64,000 nucleotides of DNA from CAWDBV01 sp963800705 (GTDB lineage: Bacteria; Actinomycetota; Thermoleophilia; Solirubrobacterales; 70-9): assembly GCA_963800705.1 (NCBI GenBank), contig CAWDBV010000007.1, positions 186,001 to 250,000 on the forward strand, written 5' to 3'. A program made the translations under genes and the position numbers. The notes beneath the pieces are model-generated. The model was not told the DNA's origin. It saw only the letters and a list, made by a program, of their open reading frames with translations, and ran no database searches. Shown here one piece after another: positions 25,061 through 35,786 of this stretch (position 1 is its first letter; every line of letters starts with the position of its first letter).

Positions 25061-26410
25061 GTGAGTCTGCCGCCCGGCCCAACTTCTCCGCGTATTGCGC
25101 AGACGTTGCGCTGGCTGATGCGCCCGATCGCGTTCCTTCAGGACTACCGGGAGCGCTACGGGGAGGCGTTCAGCGTCGAGTTCGTCGGCTTCGAGCGCCC
25201 GATGGTGATGCTCTCGGACCCCGAGGCGGTCAAGGCGATCTACACCGAGCGCGCCAACGGCCTGCCGCCGGGTCGCAACGCGGTGCTCGAGCCGGTGATG
25301 GGGTCGCGTTCGGTGCTGCTGCTCGAGGGCAGCGAGCACATGACGATGCGCAAGCTGATGCTGCCGCCTTTCCACGGCGAGCGGATGCGCTCCTACGAGA
25401 CCGTGATGCGCGAGGCGATCACCGCCGAGATCGATTCCTGGCAGCCGGGCGAGAGCTTCGCGATCCACCCGCGGATGCAGGCGGTGACGCTAGAGGTGAT
25501 CCTGCGGGCGGTGTTCGGGGTCGGCGAGGGTCCGCGCTCGCAGGAGCTCCGCACACGGCTCCGCGACCTGCTCGAGATGGTCCAGGCACCCTCGGCGCAG
25601 GTCGTCGGACTCGCGCTGCAGCGGATGGGTCAATTCGGAAACCTCGTCCCGGGCTCGGGCAAGTTCCGCGAGTTCGAGCGGCTGCTCGCCGACACCGACG
25701 CGCTGCTGATCGCCGAGATCGAGGAGCGCCGCCGTGATCCGGACGTCGAGGAGCGCGAAGACATCCTCTCGATGCTGGTTGCCGCTCGCTACGAGAACGG
25801 CGACCCGCTCACCGACAGCGAGCTCCGCGACCAGCTCGTGACCCTGCTGCTCGCCGGTCACGAGACCACGGCGACCGCGCTCGCCTGGGGCTTCGACATG
25901 CTGCTCCGCCACCCCGACAAGCTCGAGCGGCTGCGCGAGGAGATCGAGTCCGGGGGCGAGGAGTACATGCGGGCGACGATCACCGAGATCTTGCGGCTGC
26001 GGCCCGTGGTGCCGATCGCGGGGCGAAGGCTCGGGGCCGACCTCGACGCCGGCGGCCTGAAGCTGCCCGCCGGCACAGATGTCGCCCCGATGATCTGGCT
26101 CACCCACACCCGCGCCGACGTCTATCCCGAGCCGTTCGCGTTTCGTCCCGAGCGGTTCCTTGACGCCGGTCCCGACACCTACGCCTGGATTCCGTTCGGG
26201 GGCGGGGTGCGCCGCTGTCTCGGCGCCGCTTTTGCCGAGTTCGAGATGCGGATCGTGCTCGGGGAGATCCTCAGACGCTGCCGGCTCGAGCTCGCGATCG
26301 CCGAGCCTCAGGGAGTGGCGCGCCGCAACGTGACGCTCTCGCCGAAGCAGGGAACCCCGGTGACGCTGCTCGCCCGCGATCCGGCACGGGTGCCGGCCGC
26401 CGCGGTCTAG
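25061..26410 (+). CDS. Cytochrome P450
   Basis: The 449-residue P450 has the I-helix oxygen-activation motif LLLAGHETTATALAW, the ExxR motif EILR, and the heme-binding loop PFGGGVRRCLGAAFA with the proximal Cys. There is no membrane anchor, as in most bacterial P450s. The GTG at 25061 gives MSLPPGPTSPR, a proline-rich hinge typical of the family. No ferredoxin or reductase gene is nearby, so partner and substrate are unknown. It interrupts the purine genes on the opposite strand, and its last bases overlap the end of the following convergent gene. Confidence 0.94.
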   Translation: MSLPPGPTSPRIAQTLRWLMRPIAFLQDYRERYGEAFSVEFVGFERPMVMLSDPEAVKAIYTERANGLPPGRNAVLEPVMGSRSVLLLEGSEHMTMRKLMLPPFHGERMRSYETVMREAITAEIDSWQPGESFAIHPRMQAVTLEVILRAVFGVGEGPRSQELRTRLRDLLEMVQAPSAQVVGLALQRMGQFGNLVPGSGKFREFERLLADTDALLIAEIEERRRDPDVEEREDILSMLVAARYENGDPLTDSELRDQLVTLLLAGHETTATALAWGFDMLLRHPDKLERLREEIESGGEEYMRATITEILRLRPVVPIAGRRLGADLDAGGLKLPAGTDVAPMIWLTHTRADVYPEPFAFRPERFLDAGPDTYAWIPFGGGVRRCLGAAFAEFEMRIVLGEILRRCRLELAIAEPQGVARRNVTLSPKQGTPVTLLARDPARVPAAAV

Positions 26411-27546
26411 CGCCTCGTCTTCCGCTTTCTCTTCACGCACTTGACGCGCCTCGGCTTGCGCCGCTTCTTGCACTTCTTCGTCACCCGCACGACCACAGAA
26501 ACGGAGGCGGAGGCGGCACCGGCCGCGCCGGACCCATTCGCCGCGGGGCCGCCGTTGGCGCCGGGGGCGCCGTTCGCGCCGCCCGGCTCCCCGTTCAGGG
26601 GCGGGTTGTCGACCTCGACCGCGAAGCGGTCGCAGTCCTCGTTCGCCGTCCCCGTGAGGGCGAAGTCGGCCGTGCATACCTCGACCGCGTTGCCGGAGCC
26701 CTCCAGCCAGGGCGGGCGCCCGGTGTCGAGCTCGAGCTCGAAATCGCGGGAGCGCGGGCACGGCGTCAGCCCCGGTACGACCCCGCCGAAGGAATCGGTG
26801 CAGCCACCCTCCTCGCGGTCTACCTCGACGCCGTTGACCAGCACCCGCGTACTCCGCACGCCGGAGCCGGCGTCGTCGGCCTCGATCGCGAGCCGCTCGA
26901 TGCCTGCGCGCGAGCCGGGGTAGCGGAGCGAGCCCTCAATGCGCTGAACGGGAACGGCGACGTCGCTGAGCCGCAGGTGAATGTTCTTGGCGGACGCGTA
27001 GCCGGTGCCCGAGGTCTGGTTGCAGACCACGAACGGGCAGCGCAGCATGATCCCGAAGACGGTGGCGTCGAGTCCGAGGAACACGGGGTGCTCGCGGTAG
27101 GCGTTGACCGCCGCATATGGCGGCGCGATGTGCGGGCCCCAGGTGAGCGTGCCGCTCGCCCCGCCGGCGAAGTAGAACTCGGCGAGCTGGCGGCTGCCGC
27201 TGCGCAGGAAGTAGTCGAAATCGGCGCCGGTTATCCGCAGCCCCCCCGGGACACTGATGATCCACTGCGCAAACGCGCCGAGTGTGCCGGGGAACCCGGC
27301 CGCCGGCTCCTGGATCGTGAGCCCGTAGGAGTCCGCCGAGTAGGAGTTCGGGCAGCCCGAGCTGCTGGTGATGTAGCCCGTCGTCGACTCGAGCAGCCTC
27401 GCTTCGGGCGCCGCGCCCTGGATCCCCTGATCGCACTGGGCCGCGGTATATCCGCCGGCCTGGGCGCTCGAGGCGCCGCCGAGTGTGAGCGCGAGCGCGC
27501 ACAGGCACGCCGCGATCGTCGTTCGCTTCGAGATGCCAACCCTCAT
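26407..27546 (-). CDS. Secreted protein with basic, two-cysteine C-terminal tail
   Basis: No named family recognised. The 379-residue protein has a signal peptide ending at ASSAQA (about residue 30). The mature part is rich in Gly/Ser and beta-prone, with several Cys (CPNS, CPFVVCNQ, CTDSFGG, CTADFALTGTANEDC) that may form disulfides. An Asn/Gly/Pro-rich linker (PGANGGPAANGSG) leads to the last 23 residues, nearly all Lys/Arg with two Cys ten residues apart (KKCKKRR and VKCVKRKR). Similar tails occur in other exported proteins of this window. The composition suggests an extracellular or surface protein. Confidence 0.8.
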   Translation of the reverse strand: MRVGISKRTTIAACLCALALTLGGASSAQAGGYTAAQCDQGIQGAAPEARLLESTTGYITSSSGCPNSYSADSYGLTIQEPAAGFPGTLGAFAQWIISVPGGLRITGADFDYFLRSGSRQLAEFYFAGGASGTLTWGPHIAPPYAAVNAYREHPVFLGLDATVFGIMLRCPFVVCNQTSGTGYASAKNIHLRLSDVAVPVQRIEGSLRYPGSRAGIERLAIEADDAGSGVRSTRVLVNGVEVDREEGGCTDSFGGVVPGLTPCPRSRDFELELDTGRPPWLEGSGNAVEVCTADFALTGTANEDCDRFAVEVDNPPLNGEPGGANGAPGANGGPAANGSGAAGAASASVSVVVRVTKKCKKRRKPRRVKCVKRKRKTRR

Positions 27547-27633
27547 GCCTACCTCCTGGTTGCGGGGATCCGGTCTATGACCTAGAGCCCCGTGGGCCAG
27601 GATTTATGCGCCCGCGGCTGTGTGCTGGTCGCG

Positions 27634-27921
27634 CTAGCGCTCGGCGGGGTGCTCTTTGGCCCAGCGCGCGATCCGCGCCGAGTCGGAAATCACCTCGCCG
27701 TCGTCGAGGACGAGGACCGGGACCTCCTTGGTGCCGGAGATCCGTTCGACCTCGGCCCGCTCGCGGTTGCGCTTCGACCAGGTCCAGGGCATGAGGCGGT
27801 AGCCGCCGAGCGGCTTGAGCTCGTACTCGTAGCCCGCCTTGTCGAGTGCCTTCGCCGCGCGGGCGCACGGGTGCACGACGCCCGGCCCCAGCTTCTTCTG
27901 TCCGCACGTGTAGAGGATCAT
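27634..27921 (-). CDS. Glutathione S-transferase N-terminal / glutaredoxin-like protein
   Basis: A 95-residue thioredoxin-fold protein, starting MILYTCGQKKLGP, with ALDKAGYEYELKPLGGYR, the cis-Pro motif TKEVPVLVLDDGEVISDS and IARWAKEHP. This is the GST N-terminal domain layout, standing alone without the helical C-terminal domain. A single Cys at the usual active-site turn (C6) and another at the start of helix 1 (C19) are seen. It lies 37 bp downstream of the purB end's upstream neighbour region and probably in the same minus-strand transcript. Redox role inferred. Confidence 0.8.
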   Translation of the reverse strand: MILYTCGQKKLGPGVVHPCARAAKALDKAGYEYELKPLGGYRLMPWTWSKRNRERAEVERISGTKEVPVLVLDDGEVISDSARIARWAKEHPAER

Positions 27922-27958
27922 GCGGGTTGAAGCCTACCCACAAGCCATGAGCGCGCGG

Positions 27959-29281
27959 CTACTGGATTTGATCCAGCCGCTTGAGCACGTCGGGGACGTG
28001 CTCGAGGTAGGCGCCGTAGTCGAAGATCGCGTCGAGATCGAGGTCCGGAGCGGCCTCGCCGAGCAGGTCGCGGAACTCGGTCCCGGTGTCCCAGGCCTTT
28101 TGCGCGTTCTCCTGCACGATCCGATAGGCCTCGTCGCGCTCCAGCCCTGACTCGACCAGCGCGGTCAGCGCCCGCTGGCTGAACAGCGCCCCGTGGGTCA
28201 GCTCGAGGTTGGCCTGCATCCGCTCGGCATCCACACGCATCCCCTCGGCGACGCGCGTCGCGAGGTGCTGCGAGTAGTCGAGCAGGATCGTCGAGTCCGG
28301 AAGCACGATCCGCTCGGCGCCCGAGTGGGAGATGTCGCGCTCGTGCCAGAGCGCGATGTTCTCGAGCCCGGTCTGCGCATAGCCGCGCAGCACCCGCGCC
28401 AGGCCGGTGATTCTCTCGGTGAGGATCGGGTTGCGCTTGTGCGGCATCGCCGAGGAGCCCTTCTGCCCGGAGCCGAACGGCTCCTCGACTTCGCGGACCT
28501 CGGTCCGCTGCAGGTTGCGGATCTCGGTCGCGAACCGCTCCAGCCCGCCGCCGGCGATCGCGATCCGCGAGGTGAGCACCGAGTAGCGGTCGCGCGGGAT
28601 CACCTGCGTCGCGATCGTCTCGGGCTCGAGGCCGAGCTTCTCCATCACCCGCTCCTCGACCGCGGGGGGCACCGACGCGTAGGTCCCGACCGCGCCCGAG
28701 AGCTTGCCGTAGGCGAGCTGCTCGAAGGCGTTCTCAAGCCGGTGGGCGTTGCGGTCGGCCTCGAAGGCGAAGCCGGCCATCTTCAGCCCCAAGGTCGTCG
28801 GCTCGGCGTGGACGCCGTGGGTCCGGCCGACGCAGAGCGTCTCGGCGTGCTCGCGGGCCTTGGCGACGAGGGCGTCGCGGTAAGCGCGGGCGCCGGCGAC
28901 GACGATCTCGCCCGCGTCGCGGAGCTGGAGCGCCGTCGCGGTGTCGAGGACGTCGGAGGAGGTGAGCCCGTAGTGGATCCAGCGCCCGTGCTCGCCGACC
29001 GAGTCGGCGACCACGTCGACGAACGCGGCGACGTCGTGGCCGGTTGTCCGCTCGCGCTCCTCGACCGCTTCGACCGTGAACGAGGCCTTCTCGCGGCACG
29101 CCTTCGCCGCTTCGGCGGGGACGCTGCCCTCTTCGGCCCATGCTTCGGTCGCAGCGAGCTCGACCTCGAGCCACGCCTCCATCCGGCGCTGCTGCGTCCA
29201 GACAGCGCCAATTTCCTCACGTGTATACCGCGAGATCAAGCTGTTGGTTTGGGCGCCGACATCAGAACCCTCACCCGGCAT
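27959..29281 (-). CDS. purB: Adenylosuccinate lyase PurB
   Basis: The fumarase-superfamily enzyme acts at two steps of purine synthesis. Motifs include LTSSDVLDTATALQL, GRTHGVHAEPTTLGL and the signature GSSAMPHKRNPI with the flexible catalytic loop. The ATG at 29281 adds 13 residues before the conserved start ISRYTREEIGAVW; a TTG at 29242 would begin exactly there. Neither has a good ribosome-binding site. The ATG itself lies in the arm of a palindromic repeat (29275-29310), so the longer N-terminus may be an accident of that element. Confidence 0.94.
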   Translation of the reverse strand: MPGEGSDVGAQTNSLISRYTREEIGAVWTQQRRMEAWLEVELAATEAWAEEGSVPAEAAKACREKASFTVEAVEERERTTGHDVAAFVDVVADSVGEHGRWIHYGLTSSDVLDTATALQLRDAGEIVVAGARAYRDALVAKAREHAETLCVGRTHGVHAEPTTLGLKMAGFAFEADRNAHRLENAFEQLAYGKLSGAVGTYASVPPAVEERVMEKLGLEPETIATQVIPRDRYSVLTSRIAIAGGGLERFATEIRNLQRTEVREVEEPFGSGQKGSSAMPHKRNPILTERITGLARVLRGYAQTGLENIALWHERDISHSGAERIVLPDSTILLDYSQHLATRVAEGMRVDAERMQANLELTHGALFSQRALTALVESGLERDEAYRIVQENAQKAWDTGTEFRDLLGEAAPDLDLDAIFDYGAYLEHVPDVLKRLDQIQ

Positions 29282-29310
29282 CCCCGGAGGCGAAGCCGAG
29301 GAGATGCCGG
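29275..29310. repeat. Palindromic repeat copy 1 (purE-purB spacer)
   Basis: Arms CCGGCATC (29275-29282) and GATGCCGG (29303-29310) pair perfectly over 8 bp. The 20-nt core is CCCGGAGGCGAAGCCGAGGA on the plus strand. It matches the core of the other copies while its arms differ from theirs. The proposed purB ATG is inside it. Confidence 0.75.
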
Positions 29311-29330
29311 TTGATGAGTGAGCAGTCCAT

Positions 29331-29825
29331 TCAGCAGTTGATGATCCTCACTGCGAGCAATCCTGCGTTCTTCGCACCGTCGATCGCCACGCAGCCGACC
29401 GGAACGCCGGGGGGCATCTGCGCGGCGGAGAGCAGCGCGTCGAGCCCGCCGAGGTTCTTGCCCGAGATCGGGACGCCGAGCACCGGCAGGTCGGTGTGCG
29501 CGGCGGCCACCCCGGGCAGCGCCGCCGACATCCCGGCGCCGGCGATGATCACCTTCAGGCCCCGCATCCGCGCCGCGTGGCAGTACTCGCGAACCTGCTC
29601 GGGGTCGCGGTGTGCGCTCATCACCCTGACCTCGTAGCGGATCCCGTGCTCATGCAGCGCCTCGCCCGCCGGCTGCATCTTCGGCTTGTCATTTCGCGAG
29701 CCCATGATGATCCCGACCCGCGGCGCGTCGACCTCGATCTCCTCGAAGGCCGCCTCGACCTCGGGCATCGGCTCGAGCTCGCCCTCGGTGGCGGTGGTTG
29801 TCGGCTCTGGTTCCTTGGTGGGCAT
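29331..29825 (-). CDS. purE: N5-carboxyaminoimidazole ribonucleotide mutase PurE
   Basis: The 164-residue protein has the class I PurE core: VGIIMGSRNDKPKMQPA, VMSAHRDPEQV, AGAGMSAALPGVAAAHT and GVPISGKNLGGLDALLS, ending in GAKNAGLLAVRIINC. It has an acidic extension of about 33 residues at the N-terminus. It stops where the family's last helix would begin, so some 15-20 C-terminal residues appear to be missing. The stop is 21 bp from a palindromic repeat. PurK, the usual partner, is not in the window. Confidence 0.92.
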   Translation of the reverse strand: MPTKEPEPTTTATEGELEPMPEVEAAFEEIEVDAPRVGIIMGSRNDKPKMQPAGEALHEHGIRYEVRVMSAHRDPEQVREYCHAARMRGLKVIIAGAGMSAALPGVAAAHTDLPVLGVPISGKNLGGLDALLSAAQMPPGVPVGCVAIDGAKNAGLLAVRIINC

Positions 29826-31093
29826 CAGGTGACTCGCTCGACGGCGCGCAGCGCGATGTCGGTTCGCATCTGCATACCGTCAAAATGAAGTCTCTCAGCC
29901 GCATCGTAGGCGCGCTGCCGGGCCTCGCCCGGAGTCGGGCCGAGGCCGGTCACGTTGAGCACCCTGCCGCCGGCGGTGACGACCTCGCCGTCGCGCTCGG
30001 CGGTGCCCGCGTGGGTGAGCTCGGCGATCTCGCTCGCCTCGTCGAGGCCGGTGATCACGTCGCCCTTCGACGAGGAGGCGGGATAGCCGGCCGAGGCGAG
30101 CACCACGGTCACGGCCCAGTCCTCGGCAAACTCGGCATCGATCCCGGCGAGCCCACCGGGGTCCCGCGAGGCGAGGCAGAGCTCGACCAGGTCGGAGCGC
30201 AGCCGCGGCAGCACCGCCTGGGTCTCGGGATCGCCGAAACGGACGTTGAACTCGAGCACCCTTGGTCCGGCGTCGGTGATCATCAGCCCGGCGTAGAGGA
30301 CGCCGTGAAACGGGGACCCGCGGCGGGCCATCAGCTCGACAACCGGTCGGTGGACGGCGTCGACGATCTCGGCGACCTCGTCGGTGCCGAAGCCCGGAAC
30401 CGGCGAGTAGCTGCCCATGCCGCCGGTGTTCGGGCCCTCGTCGCCGTCGCCGATCCGCTTGTAGTCCTGGGCGGGCGCGAGCGGGACCACGTTCTCTCCG
30501 TCGCAGAGCGCCAGCAGCGAGAGCTCCTCGCCGTCGAGGAACTCCTCGAGCACGACCTCGGTCTCGCCGAAGCGCCGCTCGACGAAGAACGCGTCCGCCG
30601 CTTCGCGAGCCTCGGCCTCGCTTGCGCAGATGATCACTCCCTTGCCGGCCGCGAGCCCGTCGGCCTTCAGCACACACGGGTAGTCGGCGGCGGCGATCGC
30701 GTCGGCGGCCTGCTCGCGGTCGCGAAGCTCAGTGTGACCCGCGGTCGGGACGCCGGCGTCGGCCATCAGCTGCTTGGCGTGGATCTTCGAGCCCTCGAGC
30801 TTCGCGGCCTCGGCGCTCGGGCCGAACGCCGGCACGCCGGCGGCCTCGAGCGCGCCGACGAGCCCGGCGACGAGCGGCGCTTCGGGGCCGACGACGACGA
30901 GCTCGACCGTTTCGGTGCGCGCGGCCGCAACCACCGAATCGGTGTCGCCCGGGTCGAGATCGAGGCAGCGCGCGTCCGCGGCGATTCCGGCGTTGCCGGG
31001 CGCGCAGAGCAGCTCCGGCGCCCGCGGGGAACGCGCGAGCGCGCGCACGATCGCGTGCTCACGGCCTCCTGCGCCGACGACGAGGATCTTCAA
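29825..31093 (-). CDS. purD: Phosphoribosylamine-glycine ligase PurD
   Basis: The 422-residue ATP-grasp enzyme makes GAR. It begins MKILVVGAGGREHAI and has LKADGLAAGKGVIIC, the ATP-grasp core EFLDGEELSLLALCDG, DYKRIGDGDEGPNTGGMGSYSP and EFNVRFGDPETQ. The start codon is TTG at 31093, with the ribosome-binding site GGAGGAG 7 nt upstream; that site is partly inside a hairpin stem. Its stop overlaps the purE start. Confidence 0.95.
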   Translation of the reverse strand: MKILVVGAGGREHAIVRALARSPRAPELLCAPGNAGIAADARCLDLDPGDTDSVVAAARTETVELVVVGPEAPLVAGLVGALEAAGVPAFGPSAEAAKLEGSKIHAKQLMADAGVPTAGHTELRDREQAADAIAAADYPCVLKADGLAAGKGVIICASEAEAREAADAFFVERRFGETEVVLEEFLDGEELSLLALCDGENVVPLAPAQDYKRIGDGDEGPNTGGMGSYSPVPGFGTDEVAEIVDAVHRPVVELMARRGSPFHGVLYAGLMITDAGPRVLEFNVRFGDPETQAVLPRLRSDLVELCLASRDPGGLAGIDAEFAEDWAVTVVLASAGYPASSSKGDVITGLDEASEIAELTHAGTAERDGEVVTAGGRVLNVTGLGPTPGEARQRAYDAAERLHFDGMQMRTDIALRAVERVT

Positions 31094-31097
31094 ACGC

Positions 31098-31120
31098 CGG
31101 CTCCTCCGCTCAGGGAGCCG
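31098..31120 (-). promoter_or_regulatory. Hairpin carrying the purD ribosome-binding site
   Basis: On the plus strand CGGCTCC (31098-31104) pairs with GGAGCCG (31114-31120). On the mRNA strand this folds GGAGGAG, the purD Shine-Dalgarno (31107-31101), partly into the stem. The sequence AGCGGAGGAG is shared with the palindromic repeat family, so this may be a shortened relative. Inferred effect: control of purD translation. Confidence 0.5.
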
Positions 31121-31133
31121 AAGGCGACCGGTA

Positions 31134-31152
31134 ATCCGGGCGTAGCCCGGAT
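31134..31152. repeat. Short perfect hairpin between GYD gene and purD
   Basis: ATCCGGG (31134-31140) and CCCGGAT (31146-31152) pair around a 5-nt loop. It lies downstream of the GYD-domain gene and upstream of purD on the minus strand. It could be a terminator or processing site; no T-run is present. Confidence 0.5.
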
Positions 31153-31181
31153 GCGGGCCCGGCTCTGTGTTGGCGGAAAGC

Positions 31182-31463
31182 TCAAAGCGCCTTGGCGAGG
31201 TCCTCCGACGGGATCGCGGCCAGCGTCTGGCTCGACATCGTCCCGCGCGAGCCGAGCTCGACCGAGACCTTGGCCATCGTCTGCTCGTCGGGGGCCTCGA
31301 CGATCGAGACGAAGTCGAACTGGCCGAGCGTCGCCCACTGGTTGAGCACCTTGGCGCCGAGCTGCTCGACTTCCTTGTTCACCTCGATGACGCGGTTCGG
31401 GTTCGCCTTCAGCGTTTGAACGCCCTCGGACGTGAGGTTGGTGAGCATCACGAAAATTGGCAT
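31182..31463 (-). CDS. GYD-domain protein
   Basis: A 93-residue protein, MPIFVMLTNLTSEGVQTLK and onward, with LGAKVLNQWATLGQFDFVSIVEAPDE cut here to its key part FDFVSIVEAPDE, typical of the small GYD (DUF4242-like ferredoxin-fold) family. No catalytic residues are known for the family and its function is unclear. It is upstream of purD on the same strand, separated by 88 bp with two hairpins, so may or may not share its transcript. Confidence 0.85.
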   Translation of the reverse strand: MPIFVMLTNLTSEGVQTLKANPNRVIEVNKEVEQLGAKVLNQWATLGQFDFVSIVEAPDEQTMAKVSVELGSRGTMSSQTLAAIPSEDLAKAL

Positions 31464-31513
31464 CGCTTCATCCTCTCCTCGCTTACGGGCTGACTCATAT
31501 CATCAAGGGCACT

Positions 31514-32170
31514 GTGGCCACGGGAGAGCACCCGATCTTTGCGCGGATATACGACCGCGCCCTGAAGTCCGTCGAGGAGGGCGGCCTGGCCGAGCGCCGC
31601 CGCAAGCTGCTCGCTGAGGCGAGCGGGCGGACGCTCGATCTCGGCGCCGGGACGGGCGCCAACCTGCCCCACTATCCCGAGGCGGTCACCGAGCTCGTGC
31701 TCGCCGAGCCCGACCCGCACATGGCCAAACGACTCCGCGCGCACGTCGAAGCGGAGCGCCCCGACATCCCGGTCGAGGTGATCGAGGCGCCCGCGGAGGA
31801 CTTACCGTTCGACGACGCGAGCTTCGAGACCGTGGTCTCGACCCTCGTCCTCTGCACGGTCGAGGACCCGGCGCAGGCGCTGGCTGAGGTGAAGCGCGTC
31901 CTCGACGAGGACGGCGCCTTCGTTTTCATCGAGCACGTCCGCAGCGACCGGCCGCGCCTTGCCCGCGTCCAGGACCTGCTCGAGCGGCCCTGGGGTTTCT
32001 TCGCCGGCGGCTGCCATCCGAACCGGCGCACGGGCGACGCGGTCGCCGATGCCGGGCTGTGGATCGAGCGGCTCGACAAGGGCGAGCTCGACAAGATGGC
32101 CTTCGTCGCCAAGCCTCTGATCACCGGCGTCGCCCGCAAGCCGAGCGGCGCAGCCGCCTCGGACTACTAG
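31514..32170 (+). CDS. Class I SAM-dependent methyltransferase
   Basis: The 218-residue protein has the Rossmann-fold SAM motif TLDLGAGTGANLPHY (motif I), an acidic end of strand 2 (VLAEPDPHM), and the motif IV region FETVVSTLVLCTVEDPAQAL. The GTG at 31514 (VATGEHPIFARIYDRAL) follows AAGGGC and matches the usual N-terminus of this group of small-molecule methyltransferases; an in-frame TTG at 31457 would overlap the divergent GYD gene. Substrate unknown. Its stop overlaps that of the convergent enoyl-CoA hydratase gene. Confidence 0.88.
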   Translation: MATGEHPIFARIYDRALKSVEEGGLAERRRKLLAEASGRTLDLGAGTGANLPHYPEAVTELVLAEPDPHMAKRLRAHVEAERPDIPVEVIEAPAEDLPFDDASFETVVSTLVLCTVEDPAQALAEVKRVLDEDGAFVFIEHVRSDRPRLARVQDLLERPWGFFAGGCHPNRRTGDAVADAGLWIERLDKGELDKMAFVAKPLITGVARKPSGAAASDY

Positions 32171-33119
32171 CGTCGGCCCTCGTCAGGCGCGGTCCCGTCC
32201 TGCCAGGGCCTGATTTTCTCGGCGCTCGCCCACGGTGAGGCGCCCTCGCGCTCGATCTGCTCGGCCATCACCTCCATCGCCTCCAGCGACTGGTCGAGCG
32301 AGGAGGCGGTGAGGAACCACTTCCGCTCCTCGGCGAGGCCGTGCTCGAGCGGCTTGCTCGACCCCTCGTAGACGGCGTTCTTGAGCGCCTTCACCGCCGC
32401 CGGCGAGCGTCGCCCCATCCGCTCCCCGGTCGTGATCGCCTCGTCGAGCAGCGACTCCGCGGCGACGACCCGGTGGACGAGGCCGATCTCGAGCGCCTCG
32501 GCGGGGTCGAGCGTCCGCGCCTCGAGCATCATCTCCAGCGCCCGGCCCGGCCCGAGCACGCGCGCGAGCCGCTGCGTGCCGCCTGCCCCGGGCGGGAAGC
32601 CGATCGTCATCTCGGGCAGCCCGATCCGGTGTGATCCCTCGGCCGAGAGGCGGATGTCGCAGGCGAGCGCGAGCTCGCAGCCGCCGCCGGTCGCGGTGCC
32701 GTTGATCGCCGCGATGAAGACCTTGTCCATGTGGTTCATGCGCAGGAAGAGCTCGTGGATCCCGCGCAGCTCGGAGAGCCCGTGCATCGGCGTCCGGCTC
32801 AGCACCGCCTTGCCGCCGGGCACCCGCTCGATCCCGCCGGTCGAGCGCAGCAGCGCCCCGGCGGCCCGCGCTCCGGGCGAGGGGCCCGGCACCTCGCGGA
32901 TCCCGTCGATGATCTCCGGGATCGAGTAGTGGGTGACGAAGCTGCCGTCGACCCCGCCGGTAAGGACGACGGCGCCGATCTCCTCGTCGCCCTCCAACGA
33001 GCCGACCAGCTCGTCGAGCTCGGCGACCATGTCGCGGTCCATGAAGTTGAGCGGCGGGTTGGCGAGCACGCCGACCAGCACACGCCCGCGTCGCTCGGTG
33101 TGCAGGATCCGCTCCGCCA

Positions 33120-33120
<1 letters not shown>
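32167..33120 (-). CDS. Enoyl-CoA hydratase/isomerase family protein
   Basis: The 317-residue crotonase-fold protein has the oxyanion-hole segment AAINGTATGGGCELALACD and the region IGLPEMTIGFPPGAGGTQRLAR, where family catalytic glutamates lie. An insertion near residues 75-115 (GPSPGARAAGALLRSTGGIE) makes it longer than typical hydratases. The GTG start overlaps the clpB stop (TAGTG). The substrate is not evident; its closeness to clpB may be only transcriptional. Confidence 0.87.
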
Positions 33121-35729
<2,609 letters not shown>

Positions 35730-35754
35730 TGCAGGCAGTCTATTCCACGCAGGG

Positions 35755-35777
35755 ATCTAAGTCAAGGCGACTTAGAT
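35755..35777. promoter_or_regulatory. Candidate HspR (HAIR-like) operator upstream of clpB
   Basis: ATCTAAGTC (35755-35763) and GACTTAGAT (35769-35777) form a perfect inverted repeat with a 5-nt spacer, 26 bp upstream of the clpB start. Read on the minus strand it contains CTTGACT, close to the CTTGAGT half-site of the HspR-associated inverted repeat known from Streptomyces. The half-site ATCTAAGT recurs upstream of dnaK at 41957-41964. Assignment to HspR is inferred. Confidence 0.6.
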
Positions 35778-35786
35778 GTGGCGCTA

